From positions 1 to 64,000 of the forward strand of contig JACRFB010000012.1 in assembly GCA_016218045.1 (NCBI GenBank): DNA of 64,000 nucleotides, written 5' to 3'. Made by a program: the position numbers and the translations under genes. The number at the start of each line of letters is the position of its first letter. Position 1 is the stretch's first letter. Positions 37,912 through 46,327 of the stretch are shown one piece after another. The notes beneath the pieces are model-generated. The model did no database searches. It worked only from the letters and a program-made list of their open reading frames with translations, and was not told the origin of the DNA. This DNA comes from Ignavibacteriota bacterium (GTDB lineage Bacteria > Bacteroidota > Ignavibacteria > SZUA-365).

Positions 37912-38640
37912 ATGAAACAGTCACTCTTTATCACGCTCCTGCTGATCTTCGCCTTTGTCGTCGCAACGTTGATCTTCATGTTCGCGCTGCCCGATTTCAT
38001 CAAGGACGGCGGTCCGCTCGTCATCGCGCTTATCGCGCTCACAATCATGGTCGTCGCGTTTATCCTCGAACGCGTGTTCTCGCTGCGCAAGGCCCAGGGC
38101 CGCGGCTCCCTCACCGCCTTCCTGAAGAAGGTCCAGACGGAAATCAACGCCGGCAACATCGACGCCGCCATCGAAGCATGCGACAAGCAGCGCGGTTCCT
38201 GCGCCAACGTGCTCCGCACCGGACTCGAGCGCTACAACATGCTCCATCTCGCCGGCAAGCTCCATGAGGAGAAGGAAGTGATGGAAGACGTGCAGGGTGC
38301 GATCTCCGAAGCGATGATGCTCGAAGTGCCCCTTCTTGAGCGCAACCTCGTCGCCATGTCGACGATCGCCTCGATCGCAACCATGGTCGGTCTGCTCGGC
38401 ACCACCATCGGTATGATCCGCTCGTTCCGCGCGCTCGCGAATGCAGGCGCCCCGGACGCGATCCAGCTCTCGATCGGTATCTCCGAAGCTCTTATCAACA
38501 CCGCGGGTGGCCTTATCGCCGCCATCGCCGGCATCGTCGCGTACAACTTCTTCACGACGAAGGTCGACAATTTCACGTACATGATCGATGAAGCCAGCTA
38601 CTCGATCATCCAGTCCCTCGCAATCCGCGGCAAGAAATAA
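37912..38640 (+). CDS. exbB: MotA/TolQ/ExbB proton channel protein
   Basis: 242 residues with membrane helices at about 5-25, 33-53, 140-165 and 180-205. The conserved channel segment PLLERNLVAMSTIASIATMVGLLGTTIGMI (here about 143-172) identifies the ExbB/TolQ family. It forms the pentameric stator that, with ExbD, couples the proton gradient to TonB. It opens the ExbB-ExbD-ExbD-TonB cluster and is followed after 27 bases by the first exbD. Confidence 0.93.
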   Translation: MKQSLFITLLLIFAFVVATLIFMFALPDFIKDGGPLVIALIALTIMVVAFILERVFSLRKAQGRGSLTAFLKKVQTEINAGNIDAAIEACDKQRGSCANVLRTGLERYNMLHLAGKLHEEKEVMEDVQGAISEAMMLEVPLLERNLVAMSTIASIATMVGLLGTTIGMIRSFRALANAGAPDAIQLSIGISEALINTAGGLIAAIAGIVAYNFFTTKVDNFTYMIDEASYSIIQSLAIRGKK

Positions 38641-38667
38641 TGCGGCCTCCGCGCAAGTGAGGACCCA

Positions 38668-39129
38668 ATGGTACGCAAGAAAAAACGCATCAGCATCAAG
38701 ATCGACATGACGCCCATGGTGGACGTGGCGTTCCTGCTGCTGACATTCTTTATGCTCACTACGCAGTTCAAGGCGCCCGACGACGTGCAGCTCATCCTGC
38801 CCTCGTCGCACTCCGCCTTCAAACTGCCGGAGACCGACGTCATGGTCATCTCCATTGAGAAAAACGGCAAAATCCACCTCGGTGTGGACTCGCCGAATGT
38901 CCGCGTAAAACTCTTCGGTCCGGCCGGCGTGAAGACGCTGAGCGCCGAGGTCGATGTGAAGGATCTCCCGAACCTCCTGATCCAGGCCCGCATGGCGAAT
39001 CCCAAGCTGCGCACTGTGATCAAGGGTGACAAGGAAGCCCCGTATGGTCCCGTCGAAGACGTGATGAACATCCTGCAGAAAACCAAGATCACGCGGTTCA
39101 ACCTCGTGACCGATCTGGAACGCACCTGA
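38668..39129 (+). CDS. exbD: ExbD/TolR family protein, first copy
   Basis: 153 residues: short basic cytoplasmic tail (VRKKKRISIKIDM), one membrane helix with the proton-conducting Asp (PMVDVAFLLLTFFMLTTQF, Asp about 24), and a periplasmic domain. It pairs with ExbB to energise TonB. Two different ExbD proteins in tandem is usual for this cluster in Bacteroidota. It is ten bases ahead of the second copy. Confidence 0.93.
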   Translation: MVRKKKRISIKIDMTPMVDVAFLLLTFFMLTTQFKAPDDVQLILPSSHSAFKLPETDVMVISIEKNGKIHLGVDSPNVRVKLFGPAGVKTLSAEVDVKDLPNLLIQARMANPKLRTVIKGDKEAPYGPVEDVMNILQKTKITRFNLVTDLERT

Positions 39130-39139
39130 GGAGACAGCC

Positions 39140-39637
39140 ATGGCAGACGTCGAAGTAAAAGAATCAGCGGCCGCGAAACGCGGCGGTAAAAAGAAAAAAC
39201 ATCGGATCAATATCCGCGTGGATATGACCCCGATGGTGGACGTGGCGTTCCTCCTCCTGACGTTCTTCATGCTGACCACCGTGTTCAGCAAACCTCAGAC
39301 GATGGAGATCAACCTTCCGCCCGACGCGGAGACCAAGGTCGAAGTCGCCGAGTCCAACCTCCTGACCCTCCGTGTCGATACTGACGGCGTCATCTGGTTC
39401 AACACCGGAACGGACGAGGTGAAAAAGGTGGAGTTCAAGAATCTGCGCGCCCTTCTCGTCGAGCGTATCCGCGCGAATCCCAAACTGATCACCCTGATCA
39501 AGGTTGACCGCGACGGGAAGTACACGATGATGGTCGACATCATGGATGAATTGAACCTCGCGAACATCACCCGCTTCACCCTTGCGCCGATGCTGCCGGA
39601 GGACAAGGAAATGATCAAGAAAGCCAAGACGGCATAA
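39140..39637 (+). CDS. exbD: ExbD/TolR family protein, second copy
   Basis: 165 residues with a longer N-terminal tail (MADVEVKESAAAKRGGKKKK) than the first copy, then the same membrane segment PMVDVAFLLLTFFMLTTVF carrying the Asp. The periplasmic part is distinct (MEINLPPDAETKVEVAESN ... MMVDIMDELNLANITRFTLA), so the two ExbD proteins have separate sequences and may form a heteromer. The next gene, tonB, starts 16 bases on. Confidence 0.93.
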   Translation: MADVEVKESAAAKRGGKKKKHRINIRVDMTPMVDVAFLLLTFFMLTTVFSKPQTMEINLPPDAETKVEVAESNLLTLRVDTDGVIWFNTGTDEVKKVEFKNLRALLVERIRANPKLITLIKVDRDGKYTMMVDIMDELNLANITRFTLAPMLPEDKEMIKKAKTA

Positions 39638-39653
39638 GGAAGGAGTGTGGGTT

Positions 39654-40406
39654 ATGGCACAGGACGCATTTGTCATAAACACCGGCCCGTACGGCGGTGT
39701 CGACCTGAAGAGGAACTACCAGAAATACATGTCCTTCGCACTGTTTCTCGCCGCGCTGTTCCACATCGTCGGCGTGAGCGGATACTGGCTGACCATCTGG
39801 CTGACCACCGAAGACGAACCCATGATGACGGTGCGCATTCTCAAGTACAGCGAGCTCGGTCCTCCGCCCTCGCTGACGAGTGATGCGCCCGCCGTCGCGG
39901 TGTCGGGTCCGGCCGTGAAACCGACCATCGGTATTCCGGTGCCGGTGCCCGATGCCGAGGTGAGTCCGGAACAGACCATCGCCACGCAGGCCGAACTCGG
40001 CGCGATGTCCGCACCGGGCGACGGCACGGGCGCGGGCGGCACCCAGATCACGCAGGATCTCAAGATCGATGAATCGGTCGCGAAGGACTTGCAGCTCGAC
40101 GCCGAGCCCGAGGACTTTGTCGCCTACGAGAACGAGCCGACGCCGGTGAAACAGGTGCAGCCCAAGTACCCCGACATCGCGCTCCGCGCGGAACTCGAGG
40201 GCACCGTGTACCTGAAGGTGTGGGTCACGAAGGAAGGCAAGGTCAAGAAGGCCGTGGTCCTAAAAACGGACTCCGAGGTCTTTAATCAGTCGGCCATCGA
40301 CGCCGCGATGCAGTGGGTGTTCACACCCGCGTTGCAGCAGAAGAAGCCGGTGGACGTGTGGGTTGCGATTCCGTTCCGTTTCCGTCTCAAGGACGCGGGC
40401 AGGTAA
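39654..40406 (+). CDS. tonB: TonB energy transducer
   Basis: 250 residues: one N-terminal membrane helix (about 25-47; FALFLAALFHIVGVSGYWLTIWL), a Pro-containing periplasmic linker (about 60-160) and a C-terminal TonB domain with VQPKYPDIALRAELEGTVYL and MQWVFTPALQQKKPVDVWVA. It transmits energy from ExbB-ExbD to outer-membrane receptors. ATG 39654 is chosen over GTG 39645 because GGAAGGAG at 39637-39644 sits nine bases before the ATG but touches the GTG. A strong hairpin follows. Confidence 0.93.
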   Translation: MAQDAFVINTGPYGGVDLKRNYQKYMSFALFLAALFHIVGVSGYWLTIWLTTEDEPMMTVRILKYSELGPPPSLTSDAPAVAVSGPAVKPTIGIPVPVPDAEVSPEQTIATQAELGAMSAPGDGTGAGGTQITQDLKIDESVAKDLQLDAEPEDFVAYENEPTPVKQVQPKYPDIALRAELEGTVYLKVWVTKEGKVKKAVVLKTDSEVFNQSAIDAAMQWVFTPALQQKKPVDVWVAIPFRFRLKDAGR

Positions 40407-40428
40407 TCGCGCGTATGTATCCGAGGAA

Positions 40429-40459
40429 GGGCGCCGTTCCGTCCGTCGGGACGGCGCCC
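40429..40459 (+). terminator. Strong hairpin between tonB and the downstream PstS/TPR genes
   Basis: GGGCGCCGTTCC (40429-40440), loop GTCCGTC, GGGACGGCGCCC (40448-40459); the stem has 12 pairs including one G-T. No T-run follows, so it may attenuate rather than stop transcription. The 150 bases after it, before the next ATG, hold nothing else recognisable. Confidence 0.65.
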
Positions 40460-40609
40460 GGCCCGGAGCAAAAAGGGGACAGGCCGCGTCCCTGATTCAG
40501 GACAGCGCAGCGTTGATACACCCCGGAAACGTCCGCAGCGGCCTTGTGGACGCGGATACGGCCGGGCGCCATCCGGGCACGGTGTTTGCGACTCGATACG
40601 TGAAGCAAC

Positions 40610-40825
40610 ATGGCACAGAGCAGATTCCATAGGACATTCGGTTACTCCCTCGCGGTGATCACCGCGGCCACGGCCGTGGTCATCATCACGGGTTTCCTTC
40701 TGCCGGACGGAGTACCCTCGCAATTCCGCATCATGTTCGGCGTGGTGTTGTTCCTGCTCGCCGGCTACCGTGCCGTCATCACCTATTTTCAATCCCGCCA
40801 GACGGACCGAGGCAGCCATGAATAA
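40610..40825 (+). CDS. Small two-helix membrane protein of the ExbBD-TonB/PstS cluster
   Basis: 71 residues with two membrane helices (about 12-31, SLAVITAATAVVIITGFLLP, and 40-58, RIMFGVVLFLLAGYRAVITYF). It ends in a polar tail QSRQTDRGSHE. I know small membrane proteins at this position of the conserved Bacteroidota cluster, without a defined function. Its stop overlaps the start of the PstS-like gene (ATGAATAA), which supports it as a real gene. Confidence 0.75.
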   Translation: MAQSRFHRTFGYSLAVITAATAVVIITGFLLPDGVPSQFRIMFGVVLFLLAGYRAVITYFQSRQTDRGSHE

Positions 40826-41738
40826 TCCGCGCATTCTTCCGGCGCTCGCAGTGCTGGCCGTGCTCGTATTCGCCGCCGGCTGCGAGGAGCGGAAAAAGGA
40901 CGAGACTCCGACGAGCGGCAAGCTGCAGATACTTGCCTGCGAGTCGCAGTCCGAAATCATGCGCGAGCAGGTGGATCAGTTCTCGCGCCTGTATCCTCAG
41001 GCCGCGCTGCGTATGCAGACGACATCGACACGCGACGCCATCGTGCAACTGCTGAACGACAGCGTGCGGCTCATCTGCGTCGACCGCGCCCTGAACGACG
41101 AGGAACGGGCCGTGGTCGAGCGCGCCGACATCGACATCGAACAGGTGCATGTGGCGCAGGACGCCCTGGCGTTTGTCGTGCATCGCGACAATCCGGCCAC
41201 GCGTATTTCACACGCGTCGATACGCAACATCCTCGCGGGCAATGCGCGCGACTGGAAGGAGATTCCCGACTCGGAAGGCAGGGGGCGCATCCTTCTCGCG
41301 ACGACGGGCCGCAACTCTGGCACCTTCGAGCTGCTGACCCAGCGGTTTTTCCCGGGCGATTCGCTGCCCAAACTTTCCCATATCGGCAAGACCCAGCGCG
41401 ACGTGCTCGACTTCGTGCTGCGCAATCCGCGCGCGCTGGGAGTGGTGTCGGTTGCCACCGTGCGCGACACGTCGCTGCCGTTCCGCGTGCTCCAGGTCGA
41501 GCATGTCGATTCGGCCACGAGCACCATCTCGTACGTGCGCCTGCATCAGGCCAACATTTACCAGGGAACCTATCCCTATCAATATCCGGTGTACGTGTAT
41601 TATTCCTCGCGGAAGGTCGGGCTCCCGACCGGGTTCAGCACCTTCATCGCGAGTACGCCGGGACAGAAGATATTCTTGAACGCGGGTCTCGTTCCCATGA
41701 GGCAACCCGTTCGATTGGTTCAACTACGTGAGGAGTAA
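40818..41738 (+). CDS. PstS-like substrate-binding lipoprotein
   Basis: 306 residues. Lipoprotein signal MNNPRILPALAVLAVLVFAAGC (lipobox FAAGC). The mature part is a PBP-like-2/PstS-type domain: LQILACESQSEIMREQVDQF, DALAFVVHRDNPATRISHA, ILAGNARDWKEIPD, and the ligand-loop-like TTGRNSGTFELL. No PstCAB permease is present, so it is unlikely to feed a classical phosphate importer; its cluster suggests a role with the TonB machinery. The periplasmic domain of the kinase at 21.6-26.6 kb is of the same family (compare ILAGNARDWKEI with AIAKGDVRDWSDL). ATG 40818 was chosen because it opens the signal peptide; it overlaps the preceding gene by eight bases. Confidence 0.88.
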   Translation: MNNPRILPALAVLAVLVFAAGCEERKKDETPTSGKLQILACESQSEIMREQVDQFSRLYPQAALRMQTTSTRDAIVQLLNDSVRLICVDRALNDEERAVVERADIDIEQVHVAQDALAFVVHRDNPATRISHASIRNILAGNARDWKEIPDSEGRGRILLATTGRNSGTFELLTQRFFPGDSLPKLSHIGKTQRDVLDFVLRNPRALGVVSVATVRDTSLPFRVLQVEHVDSATSTISYVRLHQANIYQGTYPYQYPVYVYYSSRKVGLPTGFSTFIASTPGQKIFLNAGLVPMRQPVRLVQLREE

Positions 41739-41742
41739 CGTC

Positions 41743-43395
41743 ATGAAAGCACTTCGCTGGATCATTGCCGCCGGGCTGTTCTGCATTGCGCTGCCCGCGA
41801 TCGCGCAGGTCGATCTGCAGCGGCTTTCGGATCTCGTGCGCGTCGGTCGCGCGGCCGAAGCAGTGCCTGAACTGCAAAAATATCTCGGCACCAATCCCAA
41901 GAGTGTCGACGCCTGGTCGATTCTCGGCAGGGCATTCATACAGCTCGAGCGCCTCGACGAGGCCGCCACGGCGGGCAAACAGGCGATCGATCTCAACGAC
42001 GAACGGCCCGAGGGCTACATCGTCATGAGCCGCGTGCAGGTGCTGCAGAAGAAAAACGCCGACGCCTACGCGACACTTCGCACGGGCCTCAAGAACAAGA
42101 AAAACGATCCCTCGCTGCAGACCGAGATGGGCTTTGTGCTGCTCGCCATGGATTCGCTGAGCCAGGCCGTCGTCGTGTTCACGCGGGCGAAGGACAACGA
42201 TCCGAAAAACATGCGCGCGGTCGAGGGACTCGGCGATGCCTACATGCAGCAGAACATCCCGACCATGGCCGCGCTGCAGTACGAGCAGATCATCGCCGTC
42301 GATTCGCTCGACGCCGAGGTGAACTACAAGCTCGCCAGCTCCTACATGAAGGAGAAGCGCTACGGTGAGGCGGCGCTCGCCTACGAGCGTGTGCTCTCGC
42401 AGGACAGCACCAATCAGACGGCGATCCTCAACCTCGCGAAGCTCACCTTCGCGGCGGGTCAGTACGAGCGTTCCGCGGGGCTGTTCAAAAAGCACCTCGA
42501 GCGCAAGCCCGACGACAAGGACATGCTGCCGATCTACATGGAGGCGCTCTATCTCAGCCGGCAGTTCGAGCAGGTGCTCGCCGTCGCCGAACGCGTGCTC
42601 GCCAACGATCCCTCGAACGTGAAGGCGCTGCGTCGCGCGACGCGCGTCTCGTACGACATGAAGAATTGGGAAAAGGCCATCGGGTATCTGGGCCGTCTTG
42701 AAAAGCTCGATTCACTCACGCTCGACGAACTGTACCAGTACGGACGCTCGTACATCGAACTCAAGAACGACTCCCTCGGCGTGATGCAGCTCGAACGCAT
42801 CATCATGCGCGACCCGAAGCAGGACCGCGTGCTCGGCGAAATCGGCGCGGGCTACATGCGCATGAAGAAGTTCGACCTGGCAGCGGACGCTTTCGAAAAG
42901 CGGTACAAGCTCGATCCGAATTCCACGGGTTCGATATTGAACTACAGTCTGTCGTGCATGCAGCTCGGTCGTTGGGAACAGGCCCGTGTCGCACTGCGCC
43001 AGGTTACCGTGCAGAAGCCCGACTACCTGCCCGGTCATCTGAATCTCGGCCGCTGCCTCTCGCAGATGGACTCGCTGAAAAACGCGGTGCCCGTGTACGA
43101 GACGGTGCTGACGCTCGGCGCGGCCGATCCTGAGAAGTTCAAGATGGAACTTGCCGAGGCATACAAGATGATCGGCGTGTACAACCTCATCAACAAGGCC
43201 TACGAGAAGGCGCTGCAGAACCTGAACAAGTCGATTCAGCTCAGGGACGATGATGCGCAGACCCACTTGTGGAAGGCGCAGACACTGCAGAACCTCAACA
43301 AGAAGGATGAGGCAGTGAAGGAGTACAAGAAAGTGCTCCTGCTCGATCCCAAGAACAAGGAGGCGAGGAAGGGCCTCGAGGTTCTCGAAAAGTAA
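41743..43395 (+). CDS. Secreted tetratricopeptide-repeat protein
   Basis: 550 residues: signal peptide MKALRWIIAAGLFCIALPAIA, then about thirteen tetratricopeptide repeats with typical W/L-G-Y-A-F-A-P positions (SVDAWSILGRAFIQLERLDEAATAGKQA and so on, split across residues about 45-75). TPR solenoids scaffold protein complexes; here in the periplasm, probably with the PstS-like lipoprotein and TonB machinery. ATG 41743 is preceded by AGGAG (41731-41735) at good spacing, unlike the in-frame GTG at 41728. A terminator follows the stop. Confidence 0.92.
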   Translation: MKALRWIIAAGLFCIALPAIAQVDLQRLSDLVRVGRAAEAVPELQKYLGTNPKSVDAWSILGRAFIQLERLDEAATAGKQAIDLNDERPEGYIVMSRVQVLQKKNADAYATLRTGLKNKKNDPSLQTEMGFVLLAMDSLSQAVVVFTRAKDNDPKNMRAVEGLGDAYMQQNIPTMAALQYEQIIAVDSLDAEVNYKLASSYMKEKRYGEAALAYERVLSQDSTNQTAILNLAKLTFAAGQYERSAGLFKKHLERKPDDKDMLPIYMEALYLSRQFEQVLAVAERVLANDPSNVKALRRATRVSYDMKNWEKAIGYLGRLEKLDSLTLDELYQYGRSYIELKNDSLGVMQLERIIMRDPKQDRVLGEIGAGYMRMKKFDLAADAFEKRYKLDPNSTGSILNYSLSCMQLGRWEQARVALRQVTVQKPDYLPGHLNLGRCLSQMDSLKNAVPVYETVLTLGAADPEKFKMELAEAYKMIGVYNLINKAYEKALQNLNKSIQLRDDDAQTHLWKAQTLQNLNKKDEAVKEYKKVLLLDPKNKEARKGLEVLEK

Positions 43396-43409
43396 CCGCG
43401 ACCGCCGCA

Positions 43410-43446
43410 GCCCCCCGAGCGACACGCCGGGGGGCGCGTTATTTTC
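43410..43446 (+). terminator. Rho-independent-type terminator of the ExbBD/TPR operon
   Basis: GCCCCCCG (43410-43417), ten-base loop, CGGGGGGC (43428-43435), then GCGTTATTTT. The stem is perfect and a T-rich stretch follows. It lies 15 bases after the TPR gene stop. Confidence 0.85.
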
Positions 43447-43488
43447 CGTCTCCCACAAAACCGCCCACATTTATTCTGGAGGCCTGTG

Positions 43489-43890
43489 ATGAACACACGC
43501 CGCGTGACCGCCATTGTCCTTCCGGTGCTGTGCCTGCTCGTTTGTCTGTCGATACAGGTGCGTGCACAAACCGATACGTCAAAGTCCGCCTCCGGCGCCC
43601 CCGACTTCGATACACCGCCGCGCGTCACCATTCAGGCCCCCGCCACCTATCCGCCGCAGGCGTTGAAGGACGGCACGGAGGGCACGGTGTACGTCCAGGC
43701 CGTGATCACCGAGAAGGGCCGCGTGCAGTCGACCACGGTGTTGAAGACCGAAGCCGAAGTCCTCAACGACGCCGCCTGCGCCGCGGTGAAAAACTGGCGC
43801 TTCACTCCCGCCACCAAGGACGGGAAAAACGTCGCGGCAACCGTCACCATTCCCTTCAAGTTCAAATTGAACAAGGACGGATCGAAGTAG
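43489..43890 (+). CDS. Secreted stand-alone TonB C-terminal domain protein
   Basis: 133 residues: cleavable signal peptide (MNTRRVTAIVLPVLCLLVCLSIQVRAQ) and one TonB C-terminal domain: PATYPPQALKDGTEGTVYVQAVITEKGRVQ in the YPPxA...G.V...V form, ending in VKNWRFTPATKDGKN and TIPFKFKL. There is no membrane helix or linker, so it cannot contact ExbBD like a true TonB; it may bind receptors' TonB boxes or partner proteins in the periplasm. GGAGG at about 43478 precedes ATG 43489. A terminator follows. Confidence 0.88.
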   Translation: MNTRRVTAIVLPVLCLLVCLSIQVRAQTDTSKSASGAPDFDTPPRVTIQAPATYPPQALKDGTEGTVYVQAVITEKGRVQSTTVLKTEAEVLNDAACAAVKNWRFTPATKDGKNVAATVTIPFKFKLNKDGSK

Positions 43891-43922
43891 GCGGCGGCTG
43901 AACGCAGCTTCCGCGTGGCGCG

Positions 43923-43952
43923 GCGCGGGAGCGGTCCGCGCGCGTTTTTTTT
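43923..43952 (+). terminator. Terminator after the TonB-domain protein
   Basis: GCGCGG (43923-43928), seven-base loop, CCGCGC (43936-43941), then GCG and eight T residues (43945-43952), a classical intrinsic terminator. Confidence 0.8.
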
Positions 43953-44015
43953 CCTCCCGCGTCGTATCTTTCGTTTTCCCGTGACTCATCCATCCACTTT
44001 CAACCCGACCCGATC

Positions 44016-45026
44016 ATGAAATCTCTTCGTACCGCCGCGCTGTCCCTCCTCGCGCTCCTCGTTGTCGCAGGTTGCGGCAAGAAGGCGGAGCCCGTCAGCA
44101 TCGCCGCCTGGGACCAGTACACGGATCCCTATTACCGCATTTCGTTCAGCCATCCGCAGGGCTGGAACGTCAGTGCCGACGGCAGCATTTTCAAGGTCTA
44201 TTCCTCGCAGGAAGCGGCCGAGAAATTCTTCGATCCGTACTCGAACAAAAAGGACGGCGTGGAAATCGTCGTCGGTCGGGAAAAGCTCGACACGCTGCAG
44301 ACGCTCGAAGGGTACATGAACGCGTACAAGGAAGAGCGCACAGCCGCGCAGTTCCTGGTCAAGACCGTCGAGCCGAAAAAGCTCGAGGACTTCGACGGCA
44401 TGATGATCGTGTACTCCGGCGCGTACACTAAGGAGAATAAAGTCACAACCGCCCGCGTGGTGACGATTCAGGATTCGACGATGTACTACGTGCAGTACTC
44501 GGGCTTCAACGAACTGTACGATTCGTACAAGGTCGTGTTCGACTCGCTGCTGGCGTCGGTGCGTTTGCCCAAACCGAAGAGCGCGGCCGAGACCGCCGAC
44601 CCGAGCATCCCGTCGTCGGAGTTCGACACCTTCGACAACTTCGCGGTGAAGTTCCAGTACCCGAGCAACTTCGACGTGGCCACGCCGCGTCCGAAGGGCG
44701 AGAACACCTTCTCGGCCGAAGTGAAGGGTATGCGTCAGGATTGTTCGATCCGCATCGACATTTTCCCCGCGAAGGGTCTGTCGGTCGAAAAGGTCTTCGA
44801 GCAGAATGAGAAGTTCTACCGTGCGACGGGCAAGGGATCGTCGACCATCGACGGTCTGAAGGCCCCGTATCTCAGCTACGCGCCGATGAAGGGTGTGGAC
44901 AGCCGCGCATACTTCGTCGTGAAAAACGACAAGGTGATCCGCACCATCGTCAACTACCACTCGCCGATGAAAGCCCAGTTCCTGCCGGCCTTCGAGCGCA
45001 CCGTGCAGTCGATGAAAATCAAATGA
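44016..45026 (+). CDS. Lipoprotein with two PsbP/DUF1795-like domains
   Basis: 336 residues: MKSLRTAALSLLALLVVAGC with lipobox VVAGC. Two tandem domains of the same kind follow: residues about 36-190 (YRISFSHPQGWNVS ... VKTVEPKKLEDFDGMMIVYSG) and about 205-336 (FAVKFQYPSNFDVATPRP ... IDGLKAPYLSYAP). The pattern of an aromatic-P-xx-W/F strand near the start and a late LL..V..S strand is seen in PsbP/DUF1795 lipoproteins. Function unknown. It is monocistronic, after a terminator. Confidence 0.85.
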   Translation: MKSLRTAALSLLALLVVAGCGKKAEPVSIAAWDQYTDPYYRISFSHPQGWNVSADGSIFKVYSSQEAAEKFFDPYSNKKDGVEIVVGREKLDTLQTLEGYMNAYKEERTAAQFLVKTVEPKKLEDFDGMMIVYSGAYTKENKVTTARVVTIQDSTMYYVQYSGFNELYDSYKVVFDSLLASVRLPKPKSAAETADPSIPSSEFDTFDNFAVKFQYPSNFDVATPRPKGENTFSAEVKGMRQDCSIRIDIFPAKGLSVEKVFEQNEKFYRATGKGSSTIDGLKAPYLSYAPMKGVDSRAYFVVKNDKVIRTIVNYHSPMKAQFLPAFERTVQSMKIK

Positions 45027-45031
45027 CGGTT

Positions 45032-45140
45032 GGAATGGTAGATGGTAGATAGTAGATGGTAGACGGTAGTTTCGGAGACGGAAGTATACGTGCCGTGTCA
45101 CCTTGAGTCCCGCGAAGCGGGAGAGGGTGGAACGGCACGA
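45032..45140. repeat. GGTAGAT heptads and hairpin module 3' of trmO
   Basis: 45032-45069 is an imperfect heptad run (GGTAGAT, GGTAGAT, AGTAGAT, GGTAGAC). At about 45098-45140 follows GTGTCACCTTGAGTCCCGCG, then AAGCGGGAGAG: a TCCCGC-GAA-GCGGGA hairpin with the same CTTGAGTCCCGC start as the modules at 3.7 and 9.0 kb. The 176-base gap to the trmO stop holds nothing else. Confidence 0.8.
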
Positions 45141-45202
45141 TACTTTGATAGTGAATCCCCCTCCTCCGTTCCTCCCTGTGCAAACGTGCACCGAGCGGAG
45201 AA

Positions 45203-46006
45203 CTACTCACCGCGCCAGGCGATGAAGGCGCGGTGGAGCTGTTTGTCGGCGTACGGATCGTCAGCGTCCGGCGCGAGTTCGGCGGCGGTATAGCCCGAGC
45301 GCACACCCAATACTGTGACGAGGCGCGCGGGCTCGTCGATGTGATACACGATGCGCCAGGTGCGGTAGGCGATGGCATGTGTGGCATCGGTGAGACCATA
45401 TAGCCCCGGGGCCGCGGTGATGCGCTTGCGGCGTGTGTTGTGCGGATCATGCCGCAACTGCACGTCGATGAATCCCGCGAGATTGATTCCGGCCTCCGCG
45501 CGGATCCATGCGATCTCCGTTTCGGCCGCGGAGTCGAGCCGCAGATCGTACTGTTCGTCGAGCGCGTCGCGCACCCAGGCCGTGCCCGCGTCGGGAAAGG
45601 AATCCGCGTAGGGGAGGTACGGTTTGACATCGAGCACCGGCGTGCCGTCGAGCAGGTCGCATTCGCTGACGCGCAGAAGCAGGCCGTCGCGGCCCTCGAC
45701 ACGCACGCAGGAAAGTCCGATTGGATTCGGCCTGTACGGAGCGCGCGTTGCGAAGACGCCCACCTTGTCGCTGCGGTGGCGCGGCACACGCACCTTCGGG
45801 CGCCAGCCCGTATTGCGGTGGAACACATACACGATCCACAGACGCTCGAATTGTTCGAGTCCCTCCAGCGCCTGCTCGAAATTTCGATGCGGCGCGAACT
45901 CGATCACACCCCCCGCGTCCCGCGCCAGCACTCCCTGCCGTGGCGTTTCGTAGCGGTACCTGCGCTCGCCGTGAAACACGCCGACCGCCTCGAAGTGTAT
46001 CACCAT
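45203..46006 (-). CDS. trmO: TrmO/TsaA-family tRNA (m6t6A37) methyltransferase-like protein
   Basis: 267 residues. The core has the family signature TRAPYRPNPIGLSCVRV (about residues 84-100) within a small beta-barrel, plus DVKPYLPYADSF. It belongs to the TsaA/TrmO group that methylates threonylcarbamoyl-adenosine 37 of certain tRNAs using SAM. A C-terminal domain (GLYGLTDATHAIAYRTWRIVYH) is present as in longer members. Start: ATG at 46006 has AAGGA nine bases upstream and begins MVIHFEAVGV like the family; ATG at 46024 is an alternative. Upstream the frame runs into heptad repeats, which are not coding. It is flanked on both sides by repeat arrays. Confidence 0.85.
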   Translation of the reverse strand: MVIHFEAVGVFHGERRYRYETPRQGVLARDAGGVIEFAPHRNFEQALEGLEQFERLWIVYVFHRNTGWRPKVRVPRHRSDKVGVFATRAPYRPNPIGLSCVRVEGRDGLLLRVSECDLLDGTPVLDVKPYLPYADSFPDAGTAWVRDALDEQYDLRLDSAAETEIAWIRAEAGINLAGFIDVQLRHDPHNTRRKRITAAPGLYGLTDATHAIAYRTWRIVYHIDEPARLVTVLGVRSGYTAAELAPDADDPYADKQLHRAFIAWRGE

Positions 46007-46058
46007 GTCCGCCCGTTCCTTCATGCCCCAAACTCGCCCCCCGCCGCATGGGAAACAA

Positions 46059-46216
46059 GGGAGTAGGGAGTGGGGAGTGGGGAGTAGTGAGTAGTGAGTA
46101 GGGAGTTTTTCCTCCTGTCTCCTTTCTCCTGTCTCCTCACACGATCTACGCAGATCCATCTACCCTCTACCTATCTACCAACTACCATCTACCGATCCAC
46201 CGATCCACCGATCTAC
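46059..46216. repeat. Heptad arrays (GGGAGTR, then ATCTACC) 5' of trmO and before corA
   Basis: 46059-46106: GGGAGTA/GGGAGTG units, some AGTAGTG. 46108-46146: CTCCTGTCTCC-type units. 46150-46216: ATCTACC/GATCCACC units, the reverse complement of the GGTAGAT array on the other side of trmO. The rest of the gap to corA (to 46327) includes an AT-rich 46220-46260 stretch that may hold its promoter. Confidence 0.85.
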
Positions 46217-46327
46217 CCGCCTTGTTCATTCAACCAAGAAGATCGATATTACACGATTCCTCCCGTGAGTGTCCGCGCAGTCCGGGCACTCGAATCCCCC
46301 CACCTTGTCGTATCGGGAATTGACGCG

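Noticed and set aside
46007-46159. trmO frame extended upstream to 46159
   Set aside because: This part is translated heptad repeat DNA (LLPTPHS) without relation to the family.
46094-46327. corA frame extended upstream to 46094
   Set aside because: It also reads through repeat DNA; the ATG at 46328 matches a normal CorA start.
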